Shown one piece after another: positions 41,866 to 54,832 of a stretch of 64,000 bases of DNA. Made by a program: the position numbers and the translations under genes. The first letter of the stretch is position 1; every line of letters starts with the position of its first letter. The notes beneath the pieces are model-generated. The model did not search any database, had not been told where the DNA came from, and saw only the letters and a list, made by a program, of their open reading frames with translations. The stretch is from Lineus longissimus (Eukaryota > Nemertea > Pilidiophora > Heteronemertea > Lineidae). The stretch is taken from positions 12,586,501 through 12,650,500 of the forward strand of contig NC_088320.1 of the NCBI RefSeq assembly GCF_910592395.1. The letters run 5' to 3'.

Positions 41866-43205
41866 AGACATCTCTGTGAGACCACCTTGTTGTCTGTTAA
41901 AGACTGCACACCAAGACATGGCTCCATAAGCAATGTCTCTTTGAGAACATCTTGGTGTCTGATTTGGACTGCACACCGAAGACTTCCCTCCATAAGGAAC
42001 GCTCTAGACTCTACGAGAAAATATTGTTGACCGATTGGGACTCCACACTGAAGACATGCCTACATACCTTGGAGACCACACCGAACACGTGTCTCAATAA
42101 GGGACATCCATTTGAGACCCCCTTTTTGTCTGATCAGGACAGCACACCATAGCCTCCATAAGTGACATCTCAATGAGACCACCTTGTTGTCTGTTCGGTG
42201 CAGCACGCACACTGAAGATATGCGTCCATAAAGGACATCTCTATGAGACCATCTTGTTGTCTGATTGGACGAGACATGTCTCCATAAGTGACATATGTAT
42301 GAGGACACCTTGTTGGCTGATTGTGACAGCACATTGAAGACCTGTCTCCATAAGAGACATCCATTCGAGAGCACACTGAAGACTTGCCTCAAAAAGGGAC
42401 ATGTCTTTGAGACCATCTAGTTGTCTGATTGAGACAAGACATGTCTTCATAAGTGACGTATGTATGAGGACACCTTGTTGGCTGATTGTGACAGCAGATT
42501 GAAGACCTGTCTCTATAAGTGGAATCCCTTCGACAGCTCACTAAAGACTTGGCTCAAAAAGGGACACGTCTTTGAGACCATCTAGTTGTCTGATTGAGAC
42601 AAGACATGTCTCCATATAAAGTGACATAATGTACGGGGACACCTTGTTGGCTGATTGAGACAGCACATTGAAGACTTGTCTCCATAAAAGACATCCATTC
42701 GAGAGCACACTGAAGACTTGCCTCAAAAAGGGACATGTCTTTGAGACCATCTAGTTGTCTGATTGAGACAAGACATGTATCCATAAGTGACATATGTACG
42801 AGGACACCTTATTGGCTGATTGTGACAGCACATTGAATACCTGTCTCTAGTGGCATCCCTTGGAGAGCACACTGAAAACTTGCCTCCAAAAGGGACATCC
42901 TGTTGATACCATCTTGTATTCTGATTGAGGACTATGTTTCCATAAGTGACATCTATATGAGGACACCTTGCTGATTGGGACAGCACATCGAAGACTTGCC
43001 TCCAAAAGGGAATCTCTTTATGACAATATTGTTGTCTGATTGAGACAAGACAGTCATGTGTCCATAAGTGACACCTCCATGCGACATTTTGTTGACTTAT
43101 TGGGAGGGCAAACTGAATGCGTGTCTCTATAAATATCATCTCTATGAGACTATCTTGTTGATTGATTGGGACAGCACACTGAAGACTTGTCTCCATCAGG
43201 AATAT
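41866..43205. repeat. Degenerate minisatellite, unit about 55-70 bp
   Basis: About twenty imperfect copies of a unit with 'gaccatcttgttgtctgatt', 'gggacagcacactgaagac' and 'ttgtctccataagggacat'. Long overlapping frames on the minus strand (repeating METCLVSIRQ-type peptides) come from the repeat and change frame often. No start, splice site or domain supports coding. Confidence 0.8.
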
Positions 43206-45133
43206 AACAGAAAAGAGGCGGCGGAAGGGGCTCTTTAGATAATGGTTGAAATTACAGCTAAAATCATCACGAATGTTTCCATTTCATCATATTTTGTTGG
43301 TAGGGCATGGATCTCAACATTATTTAGCATTCGGTGCAAATCGACTACGTTTGGAGGGTTCAAATGGACCCTTTCAATATTGGGCGGGGTACTTTTTGGG
43401 GCTATTTTCCAAAAAATTCAATTAAAAAACAAATTTACCGTGCGATGGACATATATACCAGTTTTATATGAATAAATGATTGTTCCAGATCATTTCCACC
43501 AAAAAAAGTATATTTGCCGTATTCGACTGATAAATCAGGTACTAAGGGTTGGGGTCTATAAGGATTTTCAGTTAAAGTTAACCGAAAAACCTAAAATTAT
43601 GAATTATAGTTTTTTTAATCTGTTTTTGGTATGAGGGGATTACAAATGATGAAACGCACTAAAACTAAGATGTTCAGTGTGAATTACAGAAAATATAAGG
43701 GTTAGATCGGTCAAAAAGGGCCAAAATAAGACCTAATGCAATACGCCTAAGAATTGCCTAAAATCACCTCATCCACTGGGACAATTTCCTGATATATTCC
43801 CAATTCTGAACAGATCTAATTCAAGACCAACGGTCTTTTACATTTTTCTCGGTTGTTGGTGGTGCCGAACGAGTTGAAAATGCCATTTTCTGAAGGACAG
43901 TCACAATTTTGTCTTCCACATCATTTGTTTTTGTTAAAAAAATAACTCAAGTGTGGTTTTTGCATTCAAACCAGTTTTCCATGCATAAAGGAACACTACA
44001 TATCTCCTTTGTAACAGAAAAACAATAGACCTTGGGATAAATCACAAATGAAATCAGAGAAAGTGTTAAAACAGACAAGGAGGAAGGATGTGACAAAGTT
44101 AAAGTGTCCTTAGCTTAAGTGACTTTATATCATATGAACAAACTTTTATATCAATATAAAGCCATGTTTAATGTAATATTATTATATTTCCTACCTTTAC
44201 CGAACCATCAATGCAGTTTTTGAGCAACTGGTGAGGTTATCAGGGTTAGGGTTAGTGTTGGAACACACAAAATTCACAATACACAGAAAAGTCAGAAGTG
44301 GGCGTGATCAGGGCAGCACCGTAATTCTAACATTTTCTGCTCGTTAAATCAGATATTCTCGGATTTCTACTAGCTAGCCCAAGACATTGCGGTGATGTAG
44401 GCTCTGGTCAAGGTTTATTATCGACTGATGCAAATTTTATGTTATGTTTTGTCTTGTTTTCATGTTCAATCTCCCTCGTTTGAAAAAGCCGGCTGACATG
44501 TCATGTCTGTGTTTATACACGTGCATTTATTTACACCTAAAATACACAGTCTCAGGGCAGCTAGTGCGCGCGCAGCTAACACGCGCACATGAGCCTGCGG
44601 CGCCTAACGGCCAACCCTAAAACCAACTACTGCTTTTAGCGTTATTCCAATGTTAGTGCCCTCACAGACGGTTGCTCGGGAGAAATGGTGTCTTTCCTGA
44701 TTCATGCATGGATGTTCCTTACTCGATATACCCGAATATTGTTCGGTAATGGTGTAAATAAAAATTAAAGTTTAGTAGACCAATGCATGAATTAGATCTG
44801 TTACGATAGGTATGCTTCACCTCATTTCGGTAATTTTAATAAATTTTGGTCCGAGGTAATTATATATCCGTTGTTTTTGCTTCAGGTTTGGCCTGGAGCC
44901 GAGAAGTATGTTTCATCGAGGCTGGTCTAGGTCGCTGGTAGGATCCACGCTTTTCCTTTCTTCAATGATTGACAACACAGTCAGCTCAACCTAACTCAAT
45001 ATCTAATACGGTGGCAGAATATTCTCATACTTCAACAAGCTAATTATATTCCATAACCTTATATCTGACAGTGTCTCGCATGCAATACTCGTGCATGATT
45101 ACTGGCAGAAAGAATATGCTTCAATCAAAACAT
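43206..45133. other. No gene seen
   Basis: AT-rich then mixed sequence with only short frames; there is a GGGTTAGGGTTAG word near 44243 but no telomere-like array. Confidence 0.5.
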
Positions 45134-45254
45134 TATTACCGAGCTGTAGGTCCTTGGTTGTATACTAAGTAATCAAAACCGCTCGGGTAGATCGAAAATG
45201 AAGACCATTATCCGAGGCGGAACCGAGAGTTTTGGACGTAATTTGAGGTCCCGG
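45134..45254 (+). repeat. Diverged partial copy of the 16.5-kb foldback
   Basis: Shares ATTACCGAGCTG, ACCGCTCGGGTAGA and TTTTGGACGTAATTTGAGGT with the arms at 16511 and 17160. Confidence 0.65.
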
Positions 45255-45297
45255 ATTTGGAATTCCGAAATCTTAGAGTAACCAGCCTAACTAGGCT

Positions 45298-45777
45298 GGT
45301 AGGCATTATTTAAGGAGCTCTAGAGGCATGTTCCTTATGACGTCAGTCTATGCATATTAATGAGGTTGTGACGTATGTAACACACATATTAAATGAGAAA
45401 ATGTGACCAATGTGATTGGTTGTAATCATTTCTGTCAACAATAACACGTGGGGCATTGTGTTCACAACGTTAGATGGTCACATCAGTGTATAGTCAGTAG
45501 GCCTACAGTACAGTACAATTCCAATGTCGATCATTCATATGGGTATTCTATTGCATGCCATATTACAATATTGCATGTCATGCATGTATGATGTTGGCAT
45601 TACGTGTGGTATACATGTATACATCTGATCTGTCATTTCGGCCATTATTAACTTTCCCGCCAGCACATCACTGCGCATGCGTGTTATTTAGGTCACAACT
45701 TCATTAATATGCATGAACTGACGTCACAATGCATATTTTAGAAGCATGCCTATACAGCTCCTTAAATAATGCCTACC
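45298..45777. mobile_element. 480-bp MITE, Merlin-like, with 9-bp target duplication
   Basis: Ends begin GGTAGGCATTATTTAAGGAG. The arms are inverted over about 90 bp with a few differences, including a conserved TGACGTCA-like site and CATGCATATTAATGA. Both sides are flanked by AACTAGGCT (45289-45297 and 45778-45786). An 8-9 bp duplication and ends starting GG fit the Merlin superfamily; no transposase is present, so the assignment is inference. Confidence 0.8.
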
Positions 45778-45786
45778 AACTAGGCT

Positions 45787-47500
45787 GCATTACTCAAAGC
45801 TAAAATCGCAAAGTGCTGCTACAATCGAACATGTCACATGTTGCATATACGAATACCAAAGACGAAAATAGAAATAGAAATACGGCACGCCTGGCTCCTC
45901 GCGCCGATCCTTGCGGTCAGTGATAAGAACAGATTGTACACGTGTTCTCTTTAACCCGCAGTGAGTAGGAAACTATTCTTTATTCTCGAATATATTGAAT
46001 TCTGTACATAAAGTGCAAGGCCTAACTGATAATTGACTCTAACTTAGGATTTACTTGAATGTTTATATATTTTTAAAGCTGAATGTATACACATTTTTTA
46101 AGTAGCTGTAGTACTGTGACCTCGTCCCGAGCCGTACAAACGCACGTGTTGATAGCCAAATTGACCTCTCTCTGCATCTCGAAGAGTGCGTCGACCTCAC
46201 AGGACTGCTGCGAAAAGGGGGGGGGGGGATTGGGGGGGGGGATTCACTATAAAGCCACCCCCGAGCCGATCCGATGACCAGTCAGACATGACATTGAGTG
46301 ATGCCGTCCTACGGTACCGTGAGGACCCGTTGCCGAATTCACAGCAGTTTACCAGTATTTCAGTTGCGATACTGTTCTCAGAAGGAGGAATTTAGTACCG
46401 TCCTCCTGTTTATCTAAAGATTTATAATTATGACCATGATGACCACACTCGTGAATATTCAAGCAATTTGATATTCACATGGGCTATAAACTTTTACTGC
46501 AATTATGTATCTCGTCATGACTAAGAACACATTCTTGAACTACTTAATCGATGTTTATCAATTTTTTACTGCCGCCCTACGGCTTGAATTTGAAAGAAAA
46601 GGGAAGATTGTACGTTGGTTGTTGAGAAGCAAGTCACTGTCCTGGGTTACTGGGACTCACATTCATTATCAGTGCCGAGTTTATAACTTCTGATCTTCAC
46701 TGTCCAGTGTCTCTGGTTATCAATTCATTGATTGTAGTTATTTCAAATTGAAGCCTACGAAATTTTAAACGGCTGTTAATATTAAACCAGCGAAACAAGT
46801 CTTGTTGTTTCGTAAACTTTTATGAAATTGGTATTTGTTTTGTGGCGTGACTTAGCACTTTGCCAGGGTAACTGTGGTTAATACACCAAAATAAAAAAGA
46901 ACTTACACATTAAAGGAAGTTCAGTCAAACATCCTAAACACCAGTGTCTGTTATACAGTTCACCAGTCATTGCAGTATATTTTGATAAAATTCAATAACC
47001 TGGCTGGTCAAGATGGCAAAATATCGGTGAGATAACATTACTATTCTCGCGTACCTTAAAAGCTTGGGGAAACATTGTCTTACGTAATCTACCATTGGTC
47101 TTGAAGTGAGAGACTTTGCCAGCAGCTCTGCTGGCACTGCAAAGATCTGCCTCAGTCATCAGACCACATGCATGACATGCTGTACATGGGCCTCACGGAA
47201 TATAGTGGAAAGGTGTGGGATATCGGACGATAGTAATTTTTAGCTCTCTTGCGTAGACAATGTAGGTTTTCGGTTTCGGACTCGACCATTGGTCACGTCG
47301 CAAGGCGACTGCCATACTTGATTTCAAGATGGCTGCCATCAGTTCCTCTCCAAATTGTATTTTGCCCACATCATTGTTTATAGCACAGATGCAAACAACT
47401 TTTGAAAGACTCTACCCATGTTTTTGGGTACGGCCAATTCAACATCATCACTTGGCCACCTTATCAATTTGGCCCACGTTCCCATTGGACTTGTATTTAA
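45787..47500. other. No gene seen; G-runs
   Basis: Long G runs lie at about 46217-46241. Short frames in the area have no domain or splice support. The 3' untranslated region of the MPEG1 gene should lie below 47501. Confidence 0.45.
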
Positions 47501-48106
47501 CTAAACCTGAGCAGTCTGCACACCATCTGCGTTCAAAGATGTGCTCGGATCATCTTCAAATGTGCCGTAAGGAACATTGCTGCTTCCCGACTCAAGACCA
47601 CCATCTTTTTTACGGTAAACAGACACATGCCTACCGTGGCGCCGCCAAGCGACAATCGCTATCACCACTACAAGTCCTACGAAAGCAGTGACCCCTATCG
47701 TGATCCCAGCGACTTGGCCTCCATTGGTAGTCTCGTCCATCGCGTCCATAAAACTTTCTCGCTGCTCGAACATGAACTGCTTTTTGAGTTCAGCGGTCGT
47801 TGACCTGACCCAGAGTTGGGTCGTGTCATTCTTTATCCAAACCCGCCTCGATTGACCAATCAAGAAGAGCACCTCAGTCTGGTTCGGTTCTAACCCGGGT
47901 TGTGGATTGAACGGTGGTCTCCGGATATGGGGAAGGCCCTGGTCGACTAGTGCGTTCGCTTTGACGCAATAGTCGATCTCGCAGTTTTCATCCACTGTTG
48001 CTAGGTGCTGGCTGTATCCAGAGGGGCAGCGACGGGGCCAGGCATGGGATCCACTTGCGTGAACGAACCTGCTAAGTGACAGCTCGCCATTGCCCTTCGG
48101 TTCGCT
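47501..48106 (-). CDS. MPEG1: MPEG1/perforin-2-like, exon 2 (C-terminus)
   Basis: 606 nt including the stop. The acceptor (CTCTCTCTCTACAG) ends at 48107 and the exon opens in phase 0, matching exon 1. It codes for the end of the lumenal region with CPSGYSQHLATVDENCEIDYC and the 'PPFNPQPG' stretch, then a membrane helix (GITIGVTAFVGLVVVIAIVAW) and a short basic cytoplasmic tail starting RRHGRHVSVYRKK. Type I anchoring with a cytosolic tail is the MPEG1 layout. Because the first ATG in this exon falls late, single-frame reading would miss its first 37 codons. Confidence 0.88.
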   Translation of the reverse strand, partial: SEPKGNGELSLSRFVHASGSHAWPRRCPSGYSQHLATVDENCEIDYCVKANALVDQGLPHIRRPPFNPQPGLEPNQTEVLFLIGQSRRVWIKNDTTQLWVRSTTAELKKQFMFEQRESFMDAMDETTNGGQVAGITIGVTAFVGLVVVIAIVAWRRHGRHVSVYRKKDGGLESGSSNVPYGTFEDDPSTSLNADGVQTAQV

Positions 48107-48979
48107 CTGTAGAGAGAGAGAATGATAACATTAAATGAAAGCCACATGTTGTTAGAATTTTAGGTGAATGTTATTAACAGCGAAAATGTTTGCCCTAGGT
48201 TTCTATGAGCTGATTTTTGGGAGACACCCTGATCGAGATTCGATTAATGTCGTCCAAAATGTTCGAATTTAGGAAGCATTTATTCTGGCTTCCTATTAAA
48301 AATCAATCGTCATCGTGAATTATGTCGACCCCGTGAAATGTTTTGGAGTGTGTCCGTTTCTTCAGCGATAATCGCGAATTTCTTAAACCAGTAGGTAAGA
48401 GCTCGTTCCGCGGTTATAACGCTAACTATAACGCTAACACTATCTTTGACCTTATCATATCAAATGACGTATATCGAGTGAAGTAAACTTTGTTCCCGCG
48501 CAAGCATACACACTAACCAAGGGGTCTTCTTTGCGAGGATACAATGCGGGTTGGATAATACGGAGTTTTCACAAAGACCCCGAAACACCAACGCCCTCAC
48601 CTATCATTTTGTTCGGCGTCTTTATCAGAAGATCGAACAAAGGTTAGGCGTTTGCGTAGGCGTGCCGGAGGCTTTGAGAAAACTCTGTATACCTCTTTCC
48701 GACACTGCGATCAGTGGGGTCCCACTTTCGCCTCACTGAAATACGGTTCGTATTTGGAACAGTAGTAAGCGAGCCGATTCAGCGTAAAAAAATGCGGTTC
48801 AACTGTATTGTGCCTGGTCAATGACGACCCAATCTCAGACCGGCATGATGTGACTCGTAATGGCACTCTAAGAAATTATCAAAATCACTGTTACCAAAAA
48901 TGTGGTTGTTAATGTTTTAACGAAGTCGTCATAAGAAATACGCAAGAGGCCAAAGAAAAACGTTATAGGCGTATACAGG

Positions 48980-49785
48980 GGTTGGGGGTGGGGGGGGGGG
49001 GGGGGGGGGGTAAGGGACCGAAAATCCCACGAAAACGAGACATTTTCAGTCGAAGCGAGGCATTTTCCTTCGTCTGCTAACGGAAACAAAAAAAATGTGA
49101 AGTTTTATCCCCTTCGAACAGCAAAGAGCTCAGGACTGGGACCGCACATCCTAGAATGGGACAATACATCCCGGAATGCGACCAAACATCCAAGCAATGG
49201 CGGACGAAAATCATTTTGATAAGGTTTTTTGCTTGCATTTGTCCTTCATACTCGTCTTAGAGAACGTTATTCGCAACACTGGCTCCATCAAGCAGAGCAT
49301 TTCTTATTGAGCTAAATGATAACGGCAATTATGTTACGTATATACATCCAAGAAATCGGGAATTTCAATAGTATTGTCGGCCTCAAAAATTTATATCGAG
49401 GGTATTCAAGTGTGACGAACAGCGAAATTAAGTCATGTAATGCTGTTTAATGGCGATTTGTTATGCCGTCTGAAGAAGGTACTCGCTGACCTTGATGGTA
49501 ATAACATTCTCTGAGACGAGTATGAAGGACAAATGCAAGCAAAAAACCTTATCAAAATTATTTTCGTCCACCATTGCTTGGATATTTGGTCCCATTCCGG
49601 GATGTATTGTCCCATTCTAGGGATGTGCGGTCTCATTCCTGAGCTCTTTGCTGTTCGAAGGGGATAAAACTTCACATTATTTTTGTTTCTTTTAGCAGAC
49701 GAAAGAAAATGCCTCGCTTCGACTGAAAATGCCTCGTTTTTGTGGGATGTTTGGTCCCATACCCCCCCCCCCCCCCACACCTCCC
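48980..49785. mobile_element. Foldback element in the MPEG1 intron, G-run ends
   Basis: Arms at about 49011-49272 and 49498-49759 are long inverted copies, sharing GAGACATTTTCAGTCGAAGC-type, 'ggggataaaacttcacat' and 'gaaggacaaatgcaagc' words. Outside them lie a G run (about 48991-49010) and the matching C run (about 49761-49776). The frames predicted inside are arm sequence. No transposase. Confidence 0.75.
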
Positions 49786-51305
49786 CTCCTATAGAGAAAT
49801 TGAAAATACATATGCTACATTATAAGCCTGAATTTATATATCGTCAAAAGAAATACTTGAAATAATGCTAAGTTAACTCAGAGTGGTATCGTAAAGTGTG
49901 CTGCGAGGTTCGTTGAAATTACATATAAAATCAGAAACGGAGTCTAGAACGACAATGAGAGTGGCAACCGCCGACTAGGGCAAGCTTTATTTTTAATATA
50001 CTATAGTACTCAACATAACATGGCCTACATATAGGCCATTACTCATTTCTGTCCAGTATAACGATATATAAAGCACGTCGGTGTAACTCGATGTAAATTG
50101 TGTCTCATAAGTCTTTACAGGCTGGCTATTCTGTATAGGTGTCACAGAAAACAAATATAACATGTATCTGAAACTCACAACTACAGATCATACTGGACAT
50201 AGTTCCTATGTGCATCGAAAAGTACGAGGGCGGATGAATAAGCCTTGTCACTTTTTAGTGCCGAGGCAAAATCGGAAGGGTCGCATCATGCCGAAATCTC
50301 AGTGCTTTATTGATATAAATCCTTGGTAGCCTTTGCGTAAATTTCGGGGTTTTATCATTATCCATTGACCCTTGAATGTCAATTCAATTATAACCAATAA
50401 GCAGGTTGTGAATTTTCGTCAGAATTTTGGCAACATGCTTTTTATACAAATTTTCAGGATTCTAAAATAACTACCACATTTTCCTTTCAGCAACAATGGA
50501 TAATCAACATACATGTGCACACTTCTTCTGAAAATTACAGACATATTGCAGTATTTAAAGGGTTGGCCATACGCACCACGATTTTGGTTAGAACTCGAAA
50601 TCGTAAAGCAATTAGGAGTTATTCAAAATGAAGTGAATGCCAATTCAAAATATGGGAGGCCGTTCTCTGAAAGACAAAGAACAGTCTCCCACCCTTGGAA
50701 TTGGCATTTGCTTCATATGAAGGAGTTTTAACTTCATTGGGATTTCAAGTTATAGCCAAAATGGTTGTTCCTATTGCCAACCATTAAAGCGGTCTGATTA
50801 TCGTTCCAACAACGATAAGTGGTTCGGACAAGCCTCCCTTTCGTGACCGAAGACATTTTAGGAAAATGTTACCAAGTTTACAACTTGAAACATGAGAGTT
50901 TTAGAACAACTGGGAATCAATCGCCAGTTTTCGATACTATAAATTGTGTCTGCATTTTTGTATCACCTAACCCCGCATTCATCCTAATTGAGGCTAAAAT
51001 GTATAGACTGACATTGCCGTCTTTTGACGAGCTCATGAAAGTTGCATCTTTGGAGTAAACGTGCTGTCAAAAGTCAGTGATAACCCCATTTGAAATGAAA
51101 GCCCTGTTGCCAAAACTTTTTGCATATGTCTAAATTGATAAGATTTTGGACCGATGTTTTCGGTAATAGCTCAACAAATAGCCTACCAATGCCATCAGGC
51201 TCAGGATCCAGTCAAAAATACCATTGGTGCATAGTGTTAGCGTAAACGAACGATCTCTTACTTGTTTACTCTCTTTAATATCGCTCAAAGCGACTTTTGA
51301 CTTAC

Positions 51306-52967
51306 CTTCAAACGTGCGTTAAAGACCAGTGGATTCCCCGACTTACAGCTAAAGAAACCAGCGAACGGCACGGAGTATCTGTAGCCGAGTTCGTAGTCGT
51401 CACTCACGCAGACTTTCATGTGCTCTCCCAGTCGAAGGGGGTAGTAGTACACTGGGCAGCCTTGGCTTTTGGTCAGCGGGTTCGAACTAGTCGCTGTGAA
51501 AACCCCACCGAAGAGGAACCCGGAGTCATGTTGGACTTCGCCTGTCGCTGCGCACCAATAAGCCTTATGTGTGGCGACACTTCGATGGTACTTCCACCAC
51601 CACGGCCAGCAGAACCAAATAAGCCACACGTCGCATTTTTTATGTGTTTCATATTTTGACACTGTTCCCTCGTTCAGCAAGATCGCTTCGTAGTTGTTCG
51701 GACAACGGTAATCATCAGTCAGTGGGTTCTTTTGCAGTAAATCTCCACAGATATATCCCGCACTCGATTCCGGGTCCATGTCGCATGTTTGATACACGCC
51801 GCCAAATGTAAAGTTATTACTCGGCGCTTTGCATGAACCGTCGTCCAAGTTTGCCTGGAAGTTAAAGTTCTTACTATCAACGCTAGTACATCCATGAATC
51901 GTGTTGAACTTGTAGTATCGATTTATTATCTTCTCCAAGCCTGCTGTCACCTTGATCAGTGTCGGGAGTGGCACCTCCGGCATATTCTGTGGCGTGATGA
52001 TGAAGTGTAGTGGGTCACCTGAGCGGTCGATTGCAACCAAGCCATTATTAAGTCCATCCTCCCAGTTGTTGATGGTGAAGTTCACCCGGAAAGGTGGACC
52101 CCCATAGGTCAGTATCTGAGAGTATGTCCGATTGTTTAAATATTCCTTTGAGAACGTCTCACTTGACGAATGACTGAAACCTGCACTAAAACCAATCTTT
52201 CCAAAAAAGTTCGCACTAGCAGATGCCTTGAGCTCGCTTTTCTGGTTCTCGTAATTGGAGGAAAAGGTGCTCTTGACTTGATCGACTTGTGCAAGAGTTG
52301 CCCCGGCGTCAATTGCTGTTACAACATGGGTTCCGAAGTCCCTGACGATAAGCTGTAGAAGATAGTCCGCCATCTTGGTGTTGTTGTTCGCAACGTAAGC
52401 GGCTATGTCCATCATCCTCGCCTTGAAATTCGGATGCAATTGGACGTCTGGGTTCATGCGAATCGTGTACATGTGGTATCGCAGCATAACTCTCGTAGTG
52501 ATGGATTTGTCGTTGACCTGGTGCTTTTTAATGCTCTGGTGTTCTTCCGAGAAAGACCCGCTCACCACAGAGTAGAACGATGCATCCGCGTTGATCGATG
52601 ATGACGTAATGCTAGTATAGTTACTCCAATGTTCGATCAATTCACCAAACGTCTCGACTTTGCTTTTCTTCAGAGGCAAGACGTACGTGGAATCCGGGAT
52701 CAAAGATACATCATCTTCTGTCATCAGGCACCTGCTGTAGTTCATCAAGGCGACTTGCCCCATGTCAACATTACGAAGATTGTCCCAGCCTCCGCCCGGA
52801 AGCGCTTCGAATCTAATCAGGCCCTTCCTTGCAGGACAATTCCTAAAGTCTCCCGAATATATTGGCTTGTCTGCACCCGAACTATATGTACCTTTATCAT
52901 CTGCGAGTAAGGCCGAGCTATGGGTGACTACACATACAAGTAGCGCGCAAGGGACGCCTCTCGCCAT
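51306..52967 (-). CDS. MPEG1: MPEG1/perforin-2-like, exon 1 (signal peptide, MACPF and P2 region)
   Basis: 1662 nt from ATG to a GTAAGT donor at 51305. A hydrophobic signal peptide (about 1-20) is followed by the MACPF domain with its signature YLLQLIVRDFGTHVVTAIDAGA (about 202-223) and a central Ser-rich membrane-inserting type region. Then comes a Cys-containing EGF-like stretch (CTSVDSKNFNFQANLDDGSC) and the MPEG1-specific P2 region with CDVWLIWFCWPWWWK and several FGGVxT repeats. In the family the protein lies in phagosome or endosome membranes and forms pores in engulfed microbes. Exon 2 (48106-47501) completes about 755 residues, the usual length. The 3.2 kb intron carries a foldback element. 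Confidence 0.93.
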
Positions 52968-52979
52968 GTCTGTTGCGAA

Positions 52980-54800
52980 TCAACCACAAGCTACCGCTGC
53001 TACCGAATGAGTTGGAAACAATATTGCTTCGATCATTTGATACGTCCTATCATTTCTGCGCGATACAACCCTGGACAAAGAGCCTGTGGGATTAGGCCAA
53101 CTTTGTCACGCGACTTCCGAAAACTTTTTTTTTCCATCACGGGACATGTCCGATCAGTAGTATGACATTTGGGATTTCCTGTATTCAATAGGTTGTGGAC
53201 ACGATCACTGGAATAATTATCTACAGGCTGTTTCAGAAGATTTTTTGTCGTTTTAGGCCATTGCTGTACGTGGGACGTGGACCCAATAGAATTTTCAGAA
53301 AAGGGCTTTCCCAGTCTCAAGGAACTACTGAAGGGAAACCCATTGCATAGTCATTTCACTATCAAAATCACCTGATGTTGTTGTCAGCAATAATTATATA
53401 CATGTACATGGCTTTATTTAAAATTTCATTCTGCATGGCAATCAATAGCTTTGGTAGCTAGGTACAAAAAATATTCTGGCATGTCTGGTGCATCTTAATA
53501 GTTGTTGATTATACAACTAAGAACCTAAGGAATATCTTCTGAATTTTCGACCTTTGAAGCAGCCTCCAGTTAGTATTGAAACCATGTGCTTATGCAAAAC
53601 ATGAATGGATGAAGTAAGCCTGCTTATCTCAAAGTAAGCGCAATCTATTTCATGACATCTAGCATGTCGAACTAGTTGCACGAAGTTGTCAGGTCCATCT
53701 ATTAAAACAAGGACAGAAGTGGATCTAAACTGATGAAAACAAGTGAACGAAGAGGGATAGGCCAACACATTTTGAAATTGCAGAAACATCCTCTCCTTTT
53801 TAAAAAAACGGAGATTATGTTTTCAACTTTTAAATCAAAATACTTTTTTACTCTTCTACGGTGAAAGATATGTGGACCGTTTTAACGGGAGAGCATGAAC
53901 ACAATTACATGTACCTTTAAATTAGAACAGCCTTTTCATGTAAAAAGCGAGTTTGAAAAAATTAAACACTTCTAAATTTTTCTCAATAAATTACCGAAAA
54001 ATAGATTTTTGCTTCAAAAACGCAGCATCCAGAAATCGATGATGATGAGGACGATGATGATCATCATCATCTAATTTGTGCCGTCATCGTCGTTAATTAT
54101 TTCTAAGATCTAAATACAATGTTTTGCCCTCATAAAGATTAATCCAAATTTTGCCCTCAGAGGCCCGAAACAATGTGGACGTGTTGATGCTTTTGCAGCA
54201 GACTGTAGCAGTGCAATGTAACTTTAGCATATAATAGTTGAACTTCCTGATTGACAATGGCTTAATCAGTTCTCTACAAATACCATCAGGACATGTATAA
54301 CCGTAATGTAGTGGGATATTCAACAGTTTTGTGATTCTTGGTTTTTAAGAATAGAAAATGGTTTATTTTCCGAGTAATGAGCATGTTTTGGCCTGCGCTT
54401 TAGCGCTGAGTGGTGTGAGATATACCTGATCGTATAAACACTGTTGGGAAGGCACCGTCATGCTTAAAACTTATAGAATGTTTTATGATATGTACATTGG
54501 TTTTGAGCCATCTCATCAGACACGAACTAAAGCATGTGCCTGTCACAAGTTTGCCATTATTTAGAACTTAATTATTCGGGTAACAATTACACTGTACATA
54601 GCGCATGTGCAGAGGACATTTTTCGTCGAATTATTGGTCGTTCATCGATAAATTACTGTTTTGCACCTATGCTTAGTTTGTAGACTGATTAAAGTGAGCT
54701 TTATCATGACTTACAGTAAATTGCCCGAAAGTGCTGCGTGGGATCAAATGACTCTGGCGAAACAGGCGCCCTGAAACCCGCTTAATAGCGCCTATACAGT

Positions 54801-54832
<32 letters not shown>

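Noticed and set aside
42060-43196. Overlapping minus-strand frames with METCLVSIRQ-type repeats, at first like a repeat protein
   Set aside because: Frames shift between repeats with no start or splice support; the DNA repeat explains them.
44240-44260. GGGTTAGGGTTAG, possible interstitial telomere repeat
   Set aside because: Only about two units, so chance is likely.
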